64,000 nt of DNA from Chara braunii (lineage: Eukaryota; Streptophyta; Charophyceae; Charales; Characeae). This document shows positions 10,117-20,400 of the stretch, in pieces (the stretch's first letter is position 1; every line of letters begins with the position of its first letter). Under the pieces are notes generated by a model, which had not been told where the DNA came from, made no database searches, and was given only the letters and a program-made list of their open reading frames with translations. Position numbers and translations under genes: made by a program. The stretch spans positions 143,302-207,301 of the forward strand of contig BFEA01000305.1 of assembly GCA_003427395.1 (NCBI GenBank). Reading direction: 5' to 3'.

Positions 10117-10359
10117 ATGTGTATTTCACGGGTTTATGGGGTAGACTGTTATCCCTTTGAATTGGGGTTCACTAACTTGGTAGGGTGTGCCACGTGTGTT
10201 AATCGTGCGCATGGCGTAGGCGTTCGATATCGAACGATTAGTAAGGCATGTAAGTGCCCTCTGTGTCGGACGGACGAGCTCCCCACGGAAGTTCGATTCG
10301 AGGCCGCCGGAACTGACGGCCCTGAATACGATGAAAAATACCGAAGGGTTGAAGTATAG
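10117..10359 (+). pseudogene. Cys-rich segment between RNase H and integrase
   Basis: A short frame with CATC and, 21 residues later, CKCPLC: a paired CxxC arrangement resembling a treble-clef or zinc-ribbon. An acidic tail follows. It is in the same frame as the preceding RNase H but separated by a stop and a CT-rich stretch (9977-10003). I do not recognise it as a standard part of Ty3/Gypsy Pol. The zinc-binding idea rests only on Cys spacing. Confidence 0.45.
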
Positions 10360-10453
10360 AAGGCTAAATTAGCGGGCAAACCATTGGACCATCTCACATG
10401 ATAGACGTAGGGCCACCGAGCGGTCCTGAGTTTATCGATGGATCAAAGGTCAT

Positions 10454-11693
10454 TTGGAAAAACGCCAAATAGACGGATTGGGATTATGGTTGACGGTTCC
10501 ACACATGTTTCAGCGATATGACTGGAACAAATTTGCCCACGAGGAGCATGCCGCTCATTTCTCGATACGTGTCACTGAAGCAACCATCGATCAAAATCGA
10601 TGGTTTTGGTCTAATATTCACGATGACGTGAGACACGTGGTCGCTAACTGTCTGGTCTACGCTGCCGGTCGTGCGCCTCTTCATGGGCCTAACACGCGTC
10701 CTGACGGAGGTAGAACGTCCTTTCCGGCGAGTCGGTATGGACACGACAAATATTGACCTGCCACCTAGCCCCAACCGTTGTGAGTACTTTCATTCTCTCG
10801 GTATTGGTCGACCGTTTCTTGAAGTACATTGAAGTTTACCCCTATAAGACACGTAAGGCCTCAGAGATAACTACATACATCGACCGATTCCTCAATACCC
10901 ATCTAGATACAAAAGAGATTCAGACCGGCAATGGGTCTGAATTCAAAGCAGAAGTAGAGGAATTATTAATGCGTCGTGGCGTTACTCTCCGACACACTGC
11001 TCCCCATCAGTCCAACGGGTTGGCCAAAAATGCGAACCTCATGATTAAGACCGCTTTCCACAGGAACTTAGCGGCCAATGACATGCGTCCCTGGCCCGAG
11101 ATAGTGCATCAAATCATCGGGCGACCCCCCACGAATCCACTGGATTCACCCCCTTTCAGCTACGAACGAATAGTATCCCATGCGTCGACAATCGGAGTGC
11201 CTCACAAAATGCCGAGAATGGGGGAAGGGACACGCGGTCGGCCCTCAAGGCCAAGGCAAAACGGTACGCGGAGCTAATGGAAAAAACTATCCCCAGGCTA
11301 GTCCGAAAAAGGCAGAAAACGACCGAACTGGCCCACGGTAGGCAGGTCCGTAGTTACGAGGCCCGGAATGGGAATAGAGGCCCACAACACCAGTATAAAC
11401 TAGGGGACCTAGTGCATGTACGTAAATGTGCACGCGACCGGAAACTCGCTCCCAAGTTTTCTGGCTGCTTTCGAGTAGTGGAACTCGGCCCTAATGGAGC
11501 CCATACTGTGCGCATCGCCCCTGAGACCAGCGCCAGCCATAGCTCTCTTCCCATCGTCCGCCATACCTCCTACCTTCGCCCCCTCCCACCTTCAGGGGAC
11601 CCTATCTCGCCTTCGCCTTCTTTCTCTAGCACATACGAGGATCTCGCTTCCCCTTCCTCGTCTGGTACCACTTCTCCTCGGTCTTCGTCATGA
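10454..11693 (+). pseudogene. Integrase region of Pol
   Basis: The N-terminal zinc domain has HEEHAAHFSIRVT and, about 30 residues on, C-x2-Y where C-x2-C is expected. The catalytic core has VGMD in one frame, then after a frameshift near 10790 VLVDRFLKYIEVYPYKT. QTGNGSEF has Gly where the second catalytic Asp is expected, and HQSNGLAKNAN has Lys where the usual Glu after GLA is expected. The C-terminal part (11277-11693) has YKLGDLVHVRK and KFSGCFRVVE, matching the GPY/F-type module, then a Pro/Ser-rich tail. No chromodomain is seen. The enzyme would insert the cDNA; this copy has lost the frame, a zinc ligand and two catalytic acids. Confidence 0.88.
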
Positions 11694-12332
11694 GTTTTGT
11701 CATCGAGCCGGCTCTTCCCCCACATCTTCTTCAGCCTCGACCTTCGTTGCAGTTTCGCCAAGTCGCGCATCCTCGTCTCAGTCCCGATCTCCTCCAGTTC
11801 GCGCAACTGTTTAGTCACGGGGCTTGGTGTGCGGCGATAGAAGTAACGATTTCAATAGAGCGGGGAGCAGCAGTCATCCTGGTGGAAGCTTCGACGTGCG
11901 ATCGATTCTCTTGGCCTAACCAGAGCGACGTAACGGTGATCCTCGCCTTCAGTGGCAATCTATGCACCATCCACTTGCAGCAACGCAACGAGGTGATCAC
12001 CAGCCGCTACGAGTGGGGTGGGTAGCGGATTGGCGGCGACGACTAGCACGACCAGGTTGGCAAATAGTTGGAACCGAGTGTATTGATACCTTCTCTCTTC
12101 AGACTAGTAGCACTGATCCCCCTGCTCGTCCCCTTCCCCCTCTTCGTCCTTACGCATTACGCCGATGAATCGCTTATCGTCCTTCTCCCTCCCTTCAGAT
12201 CTTCCAACTCTCTGGCCATCTTAGGCCGATCCCCTTCTAACTTTGGAGATTCGCCCCCCCACGATCCCTCCCTTCCATCCTCTTTATCTTCATACTGGCA
12301 AGTGGACTGAATTTGCATCGGTCAGAGTATGC

Positions 12333-12902
12333 ATGCTAACAGTGAAGTGTCCCTGGGCTCGGTACTACAGCAATCGGGAGTTAGAGATGTACAACGAGAT
12401 CTCGCTAGTACTAGCTCAGGCGTGGCTGACGGAGACGGAGAAGTGTGGCACTTTGTTTGGACTTCTTTGCGGAAAGATCGTTGAAGGAGGTAGAGCGACT
12501 GTCGCCTACGAGCTCCTCACCTTTCTATCCCAGCTCTTTGACGACCTGCCAGCGAGTATCATCTCCTTCAATCCCATTAACCCCAGCCAAGCGGAACCCG
12601 TCACTTTGGAGAGGACGTTGACGCCAACCATAATTTGGGCAAACTGTATGGAAGACTTCGGCCAATACCTGAGCGATGACTACCCCGCGGCTTGGCGCTA
12701 TTTGGACTTGGATGATCTTGCACCAGACAACTTCGATCTGAACGAGTTTTGGAACGCCCACCGGGCACACGGCGAGGTGTCGTCAGACGACGATCCAAGT
12801 CGCATAGCCATTGCAGGTCTGTCAGCTGAAGAAGAGTCGGAAGCCAGGTCAACGTCCCGTCGGTCCAAGTACCATCCACTGCGCGAGGAGGATCTGCTCT
12901 GA
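12333..12902 (+). CDS. Hypothetical ORF between integrase and 3' LTR
   Basis: 189 residues from the first ATG; the open frame extends upstream to about 12243 without ATG. It lies where some Ty3/Gypsy and retroviral elements carry an extra or envelope-like gene, but no signal peptide or membrane segment is visible, so envelope function is unlikely. The protein is acidic, with a Trp/Tyr-rich middle (NCMEDFGQYLSDDYPAAWRYL) and a Glu/Ser/Arg-rich C-terminus. It is the only long intact frame in an otherwise broken element. It could be an accessory protein, a captured host fragment, or chance. No homologue recognised. Confidence 0.4.
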   Translation: MLTVKCPWARYYSNRELEMYNEISLVLAQAWLTETEKCGTLFGLLCGKIVEGGRATVAYELLTFLSQLFDDLPASIISFNPINPSQAEPVTLERTLTPTIIWANCMEDFGQYLSDDYPAAWRYLDLDDLAPDNFDLNEFWNAHRAHGEVSSDDDPSRIAIAGLSAEEESEARSTSRRSKYHPLREEDLL

Positions 12903-13852
12903 ATCCCGAAGTCCCTGCCGACGCCGCCAGTCGACACGATGGTGCAGAATCCTCCTGCTGTCGCCGCCGCTCCCGCTCACCATATCCTACCTCCGCCGCC
13001 CCCTCCGCGCTTCGTCCTCGTCCTCCTCCCCACATGGGTTCTCCGTCCTCGTCCAATTTACAGCTGCCCTCTTGATTACCTCTCCTTTTCTTCTCTTCCC
13101 CACATCGATTTCCCTCTAAACTACTGCATTTTCGTCAACCAGCTCTTCTATCACCACTTTGTCGTGTGACTCTTATGCACGATCTTCCCTCATCGCTCCC
13201 CATCATTCCCCCTCAACATCCTTCTCTTCAGTGTCGCCTGGAGATAGTATAACCATATGGAGTTGTATTGTATCATCTCCGGTTTCCCGCAGTAGAGGAC
13301 TATGAGCCTCTACATGACAATATTTTCCACACTATCCCTACCCTTTATCCTGACTACCTCCTCTCCCTCTCCCGACCCAACCAGCAATTCCCTCGAGCGC
13401 ACAGAATCATCCACTTTGTCGATCTCGGGGACGAAGCATCCGATAACTTCCCTCCGCTCACTGCCGAATGACCTAGACCCCTCCAGAACCCTTTCCTCGT
13501 TAGCTACCGCCGATCGGACTTTCAGTAACCAAGCAGAGTCAGCCAAGATCGAGGAATTGTGATGGTGCCATCGGGACGACCTTTGTCGACCTAATGGAGG
13601 CAGGGCATGGCGCACAACAGGGCTGGGTGATAGAGATCTCGGAAGCCCGGAGCTGACCAATTTGTGAAGATAATGCAGTTGAAGTTGGCGTCAACATGAC
13701 TCCTGCCTCGATCTAGTGCTTGTACATCATCCTGATACGCTTGGTTCCTCATTCATCTCCTCACGATCTCCGATCTCCTTCGCCATATAAACTAGCTCTC
13801 CTCCATGCAATAAGGAGATCGCATAGTTTTGGAACCCCCTTAGCGTCACATA
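12903..13852 (+). other. Non-coding tail of the Gypsy-type element
   Basis: A pyrimidine-rich, Ser/Pro-coding-like stretch with short overlapping frames (for example 13268-13562) but no recognised domain. No convincing polypurine tract precedes the 3' LTR. The LTR junction coincides with an 18-bp perfect palindrome, GCGTCACATATGTGACGC (13843-13860). Confidence 0.5.
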
Positions 13853-15006
13853 TGTGACGCACCAGCTTCTGGACCTGCGCCATCTTCCGTCCTCCCCCCT
13901 CCCCCTTTTTGTCGAATTTTAGGTGATAGCCCGACGGGGCCTCTTTTTGTATTTTCATGAATGTGATATGCGGGACCCTCCGATCAGTTTTTGGAAATTT
14001 TATCTTTTACAAATTCGGGAATTACATGGGAATTACGCAAGCCTTAGCGAGCACGCTAGGAATTTGGGTTGACAGTTTGGAATTCCGGAATGAGCGAAAT
14101 CAGACGTGTCCTTTCTTGCGCATGAATGTTATCAACTTAGTCTTGGAAAGCTCTGGGAATTTTCATAGGAATTTGAATAGGTATAGGATTTTCTCCCACG
14201 CTCGCTCTACCGCATGGATATGGTACTTTTCAATTTGAATTAGCTGTAACTGTTTTGGTGCTCTTTTTGCTTCCACGTGGCGCTATGCATGCGAGCCTCC
14301 CCTTCCCGCTTCCCACGCTGCCTTCGACACTCTCTTCTTCGCGCTCACACTCCTTCTCTCTCTGTAATTGTTTTCCATCTCTCCTTCGACCTTGCCCGCC
14401 TTTTCTCTCCTTCTTGATCGTCTGAATCTTGGTTTCATTTCACGCTATTCTTCGCGCTCTTTTCCTTCGCGCTCTTCTTCTTCCCGCTCTAATCCCCTCG
14501 CTGAAATACCTTGTTGACCCTCTCTTCACTCCCTGTAGTCAAGGAGACGAGCCGTGTAAGAAGGAAATTCTTGATACACGACGATTCTGATTGGCTACAA
14601 CTGGGATCCAAAGGATCGACCTGACTTTCGTTGGGCGAGTATCCCTGAGCCTTTCCCTACTCCTCCTTGTCTCAGTCCTAACCCTTCCTAGCGTTCATCT
14701 TCTTTTTCCTCAGCTATAAATTCCACAAGCGCTCCCGAAAATCTCTCTCCCGACTCATCAGCCCTCTTCCGGGAAGTTGTGGCTAGGTGGTATAAAGGAA
14801 GGTGCGGTCGAAAAGTCCCGATGAGTTGGATGTAGTTTTAGCGCTCGGCATGCTGGATCACCCGACAGACTGTGGGATCCGAGCAGGGTCGTGCAGAGAC
14901 TAAGTCAACGGGGTGACGATCGCTATGGTGGATTGGCGTGTGACGGTCGGGACCGTTAGTGAAAGCGAGACGTTGTGAGTGAGTGCATGGCCTGGGGCTA
15001 TGGTGG
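13853..15006 (+). repeat. 3' LTR of the Gypsy-type element
   Basis: About 1.15 kb, begins TGTGACGCACCAGC and parallels 5453-6690 throughout, including the GATATGCGGGACCCTC, GAATTCCGGAATGAG and CTGTAACTGTTTTGGTG blocks. A candidate TATA (CTATAAATTCC) lies at about 14715. The many differences from the 5' copy indicate an old insertion or a recombinant between related elements. Confidence 0.8.
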
Positions 15007-15008
15007 AA

Positions 15009-15400
15009 TTTTATGGCAGAAGTGCTTTCCTTTTTTGTTCCAAAATTTATATCTTCGAGTGTGAATTTCGATCGCTCGACATTTAAGCCGGAACTTCCCT
15101 GGACAAGATTGCCTGACATTTTGTGATTGCTTTCTACTCGTTCCTCCCTCCTGGTCTGCGTCCATACACTCTCACTCTCTCTCCTCTGGTCACGTTATGT
15201 CGTGATGGATGAATTATGGTAACCTTGCTTCTCTCACTTTGGTATATGCATGCGGTGAGTCGCGCCAAAAAGTTTGTTATAGCATGATTGTAAGGACGAT
15301 TGGCTTATCGACTGAATGATTTGGTTGTCTGGAGTGTCAAATGAATGATGTATGATTAAGATCTGTTTTGAGTTTGCCTTTGCTGCCATGTGGACTGACG
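15009..15400 (-). repeat. Inverted copy of the Gypsy leader (6699-7078)
   Basis: The reverse complement of this block matches 6699-7078 at roughly 85-90%, starting GGCCGTCAGTCCA and ending GAAGCACTTCT. It includes the small frame beginning at ATG 15165 (minus strand). It abuts the end of the 3' LTR directly, so LTR and leader are in opposite orientation here. Confidence 0.85.
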
Positions 15401-15837
15401 GCCCCAACCCGACCGGGTGCCAACTTCCCGTGCCCCCGCCACGCCCCTTCCCATACAACGAGGAAAGGATAAGTGTATGTGAGTGGGACGTACGAGAAGC
15501 CGTCGCCAAGATCGGAGGGCGTTACTACTTTCCTCCCAAAACTCGGTGTTCTGGATTCGTCGGAGTGGGTTTTGTTATCATCGACACGCACTTTCCGCCC
15601 TATTCGTTGTTGTTGCGATTCCACCAACTGATCATCGTTCTGTGGACGGCAGTGAAGCCCTATTGGCCTAACACTCTGTGCAGCGATTGTCGCCGCGTTG
15701 AGCATTACCAGGCCAAGGGTTTTCACTACCGCACACGTGGCGAGAACGAGCACAAGGAAAAGGCTACTCGATTGAGACCCTCCACGTCGGACTCGGAGTT
15801 GTGTAATGAACGCCGACGAGACCTCATCCGAAAATGA
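15352..15837 (+). pseudogene. Possible Gag/nucleocapsid remnant
   Basis: 161-residue frame, unrecognised overall. Near its C-terminus CSDCRRVEHYQAKG resembles a CCHC zinc knuckle (C-x2-C-x4-H) with the usual Gly before His replaced by Glu and the final Cys missing. It is followed by an Arg/Lys/Glu-rich tail, as in nucleocapsids. The first 16 residues lie in the inverted leader block. If it is gag-derived, this is where the gag missing from the neighbouring element sits. The evidence is one degenerate motif plus position. Confidence 0.3.
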
Positions 15838-16786
15838 GATACCATGCGTGTACCCTCACCCTTTCACGCGAAACGAAGAGTGACGGCTCGCTGGGAAGTT
15901 CAACGATACTTTTTCAATTGAATTCCCCATAGCCGTGAGTCCCGCGCACGCCTTTTTCTCCTTTGAACCCGCATGGCGGCGGACCTCCTTACTAAAGTCG
16001 GACCTTTCACGGGAGATTTCAATTCTGTTTGTGTCCCCACGCTCAACTTTTCAAAAATCCTTGGCACACCCCATCTTCGCTGTCCTCCTAGGACCCCTCT
16101 GCAATTCAAAACCCTCCGAATAGGAAGCAGCGCAGGGCGTGAGGTTGAGCACCACTTACGCAACCCATTTGCTTGAGTGGTGCACCCATCAACTGCTAGC
16201 AAACACGCCTCAGTTCATGGGACCAGATGAACTAACTCTGACTCGGACCTACCTGGGGCTGGTCACTTGGACGGTGATACTTGCAGAAAAAACGTCAAAA
16301 AAAACTTGTAAGGTGATAGAGCCCACCAAGATTGATAGGGCGGCGCGGACTGGTTTTCCTCCAATAGGGCCTCGCCATACCACTCGTGAAAGGATGAAAG
16401 CTTTCTAGAGTTGTCAAGCATGTTCAAGAGTTTTTTACTCTTGGCCACACAACACTTTTTTTGGGGGGAAAGAATTGTTTCATTACAAATTGGAAATAAA
16501 GAGGTTGGGAAATCTTCACAAACAACCTTGATAGCATTGGGGTCATTACCGAGCTTAGGCTTGTGCAGGAAACCGGTTTCTGTGTCCCACTCTTTCCCAT
16601 ACCAAACTATATCCTTCCAAATAACAATTTGAAAGCTCTAGAAAAAGGTTCAGACCTGCCAAGCTCGGGTTCTGACATTTATACCCACACAACACTCTTG
16701 AAATTGTAAGCAGGGTGCGGGGTGTTTTTATGGATTTTCGCTAGTTTCTTTGTGCTTTGTAGTTTCTGTTAAGGTTTTCTTAATTT
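15838..16786. other. Intergenic DNA without recognisable gene
   Basis: Only short overlapping frames on both strands. The stretch 16365-16395 (GGGCCTCGCCATACCACTC) resembles one arm of the foldback at 551-667. Nothing else recognised. Confidence 0.4.
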
Positions 16787-17447
16787 TGTCGAGGCGAATA
16801 CCCTTACGAGGGTATCCGTCCTGTTATCCGTTGTCGGTGCGAACTTCCGCAGCCATGAGTTTTGTTATCCGTTGTCGGTGCGAATACCCTTACGAGGGTA
16901 TCCGTCCTGTTTTTTGCAAGTAACAGAAAATAAGTTTGATTCGAAATTTGAGTACTCCGTGCGAGACGAGGCTACAGTTCTTTTACGCTGACTAAATGCT
17001 TGACTAGGAATAGAGAGTACGTGGGCACGCAGTTTTGAGGTGCTCATGATTTTTTTTATTGATGATATAGGGTCTGCGCATCCACCGGCCAACTTCTAAC
17101 TTTGATTAAACCACCACTCTACCCGCCACAAAAAAGTGGCATTCTGGTGAGTTCGGAGTGGGTCTTTCAAGGGGACTCCTACTGGGAGGCGGAGGCGGGT
17201 CAAATCCCGTAATTTTTATTCGTCAACATTGGCAATTTTTCACTCTAAAACAAATATGTGAAAAAATATGAAAACTTAAGGTCCTCTAGATTAGGTCGTG
17301 ATCTTTATAAGATAAATATCATAAAAATAAAATAAATTATTTTAGGTAATGAAATAAATATCGCGCAAATTCGACACTTTTTTTTTTTTGCCACTCCAAC
17401 GTGTGGGCCAAATGAAAAAGCACCATAACTTCTGTGATTTTTCGCAC
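16787..17447 (+). repeat. Repeated 5' termini of the TGTCGG element
   Basis: Three starts of the same element lie in a row: TGTCGAGGCGAATACCC (16787), TGTCGGTGCGAACTTCC (16832) and TGTCGGTGCGAATACCC (16873), each truncated by the next. The third continues about 220 bp with clear similarity to other copies, then unrelated AT-rich sequence runs to 17447. It looks like stepwise insertion, or a replication or recombination stutter, at the element end. Confidence 0.7.
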
Positions 17448-20400
17448 TGTCAGTGCGAATACCTTTGCAAGGGTATCCGCCCTGTTTTTTGCAGGTGATA
17501 GAAATTAAGTATGGATTAAAATTTAAGTATACCGAGCGGGGCGCGGCCGCGTCTATGGTCAAGGCTGACTGGATGGTTGACTAGGGTAAAGAGTGTGCGG
17601 GCGAGCGGACTTGAGGCGCGCGTGATCTTTTTATTTGTTGATGATTGAAGAATCGGCATGATCGCCGGTCGGATTTTTACTTTTGATTTAAACTAGGGTT
17701 AATTGGATGATGTCTCGAGATCAGAACGCTTACTTGTGACTCGTGCCTGCTTGTGGAGGACGGCATCAACAACAGGGTGGTTCTAAAAGCGATTCCGTAG
17801 GTCTGCGAGTCGCGCAGTGCCCGTTTATTTAGGCGTCTCGTCAAAACTAGACTCAACTTTGGGCCTGGCGCTATTGGTTACAACGTCGGACTTTTATCGA
17901 AGAGATTTAGGGGTCGGGACGAGCGGCGACAACGCGGGAACATCAAAGTGGCGCGAAGGGACCGAGGGGTTGAGTGCCTGGCTGCGCTATCCCCCTTGGT
18001 TTTGTCATCGGTGGCGTTAGGAGGGGGCTGGCATTTTCGTTTTCCTCGTTTGTCACATTTTGACGATTAAAAGTTCTAAATAATTTTTTTTATTCTTTTA
18101 TTGTTATTAAATTCATACTCCGACGTCCTTTTGACTTGGATGTGACGCCGGGTTCACACGGCGGCCAGGGACCTTGAGCCCGCGCCCCTTTTGACGAACC
18201 TGTGGGTGATCTGCCCACAGGGCGGAAGAACGTTTGAAGTGGCGGGATGCCTTTTTTCAAATGTCACGTCCACCGGCCGCAGTCTATTGTGAGAGGGTTC
18301 GGTGTGGGCATGTCCGATGTGGTCGGGAAGTTGGCGCATTGCGCCTGGGCAGGATAGCCCAGAGCACGGTGGCGGAGGCCACGGGCCCACGGGAGCACCG
18401 TAGCAGCCATGTATGTGCTCAAGCCTCCAATGAGGAAACAAAGGGGGTTGCACACACCAGCAGGTGGTACCGGTCGGGGGTCAGCCGGGAGCATCAGGGC
18501 AGTGGCCTCTAGCAGCACCATGCGAATCATGCATCAGACAGGGCATGCCTGGGCAGAGAAGGGCCGGGGCACTGTAAGATAATAGCAGCACTGCCCAACA
18601 ACCGTCTGTGGGGCTCGGGTATAGGGGCGGAAGACTAATTGAACCGTCTAGTAGCTAGTTCCCGCCGGAGTGTCCCTCAGACACCGTCGGGGTGCTGTAG
18701 TCGGGCTCGGCTGGCCGGTGTTTGCTCTAGTGCAGTGAGCCGCACGTTGTCGGGCTGCGTTGAGCAGAGGAGTAACGGGCGGTGGGTTCGGCCGGACTGC
18801 GTTAGGCAGCGAGCGCAGAGTCACGGGGGAGGCGCAGGACAGGCAGCTTAAGAGAGATGGTAAGCGCAGAGGGGGAAAACAGAACGTTAGTGGAGAGAGC
18901 GAGGCCGACGGGGTGACAAAAATCGGTGAGTGGACCTGGACGGGGAACCGCACTGGGTGCATGCACAGGAGGGCAGAGCGCCGCGATGGGGGATGAGCTA
19001 TGGCGGAACTAAAACATGTGTATTCTGCCCGTTTATTGATGGAAACGGGCGAGGAAAGGTGGTGGATGGGGGTTTTGGAGGTGGGCGAACCCAAATATGG
19101 CGATAGATTTAGTAGGGAGTTAATAGAATAGGAGATTAGTGGGAGATATGGTGCGCATAGATATGGAGGAAGGAGGATATGTCGAAGGGGAAAATCGTAT
19201 AGCCCGCCCGTTCCTTGATGGAATCAGGCGGGGAAACTTGAAGATGCGATATAGGGGTTTTTTAGCAAGGCGAGTAGGATTGTGAAGTTAGTTTTAGATG
19301 AAAGTTAGTAGAAATAGAGGTAGGAGAGAAAGGCAGCGCATGAAGATGGCGGGAGACCGAATGTGGCAGGGAAAAAAAATTGTTATCTCGTTCGTTTTTT
19401 GACAGAAACGGGCGAGTAAAGAGGCGAAATGGGGGGTTTAAGGCGTTGCGAGGCATTTGGCCTTGGCGGATTTTGACTTGCTGCAGCGGATCGACTGATG
19501 TGGCCAGAAAGTATTGTGCCCAGGAATAAAGCCCCCTTCGGTTTAAATACACGATGTATATTCCCGTGCTTTAGGGGAAGATTCACTCACTTTTGCATAT
19601 TTTAAATCGGGGATCTTGGGATCGTACCTCGTATCCGCCATCGCGGCCAGATGCTTAGCGTAAGTACCACTCGTCGGCGCCGTGAAGCTTATTGTCGTGA
19701 TCGTTCTTGTAGTCACGATATTTGTTATGGTTTTCTGTCTGCATTCCGCTGGTCGTTTGGATCCCGCTGCTCGTGCCATGCTCACTATCTGTATCCCGCT
19801 CATAGTCGTCTTCTTGTTAGCGTTACTTCTCGTCTCCACCAGCCTGTATATTTTCGTGTTCTAGCTGAAGGTTCATTCAATTTTTGCACAACCTTTCAAC
19901 GGGAATAACGGGAGGTGAGCCGTGGGGTTGGAGACATACCTGTTGTCCGGTGCGTTGCTCATCCTATCTATGGAAGAAGACTCATCTCCATCTCACTGCG
20001 TGCATGGCTGGAAAGCAGTGTATATTTCCATGTCCCTGTGAAAGATTCTTTCTCGTCTTGCACGTTGACAGACTGCTCAGATGGGGTGCACGTGGAACTG
20101 CTGAATTATATTCGTGAGCTCAAATCCAGACAGCGGACTCGGCCATACGCATGAGGGAGGCAAGGGACATACCTGACCAGCTTCGAGTAAGGAGACTCGT
20201 CGTTCTTTTATACATCTGATGGATAGTGAAGCAGAACTGACTTCCCCTCAAGTGTGCTGTGGTTCGCGGTTGTTTCCTCCCTGCCACGATAGTGTCAAGT
20301 CCTGATGCCGCTCCTTATGGTATTCCTCGCTGTGGTTGTGCTCGTTGTTCAAATCTGAGGGAGGCTGCGTGTCATGTCCGGTGGTCGTAACTACCAGTTG

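Larger units (their letters stand above)
5453..15006 (+). mobile_element. Decayed Ty3/Gypsy-type LTR retrotransposon
   Basis: Two direct repeats (5453-6690 and 13853-15006) flank an internal region that reads protease, reverse transcriptase, RNase H, a Cys-rich segment, integrase, then an extra ORF. PR-RT-RH-IN is the Ty3/Gypsy order. The internal region is broken by many stops and at least three frameshifts, so the copy is dead. No capsid or nucleocapsid lies between the 5' repeat and the protease, a gap of only about 400 bp. Primer-binding site, polypurine tract and a clean target duplication could not be identified. An inverted copy of the leader follows the 3' repeat. Confidence 0.88.
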
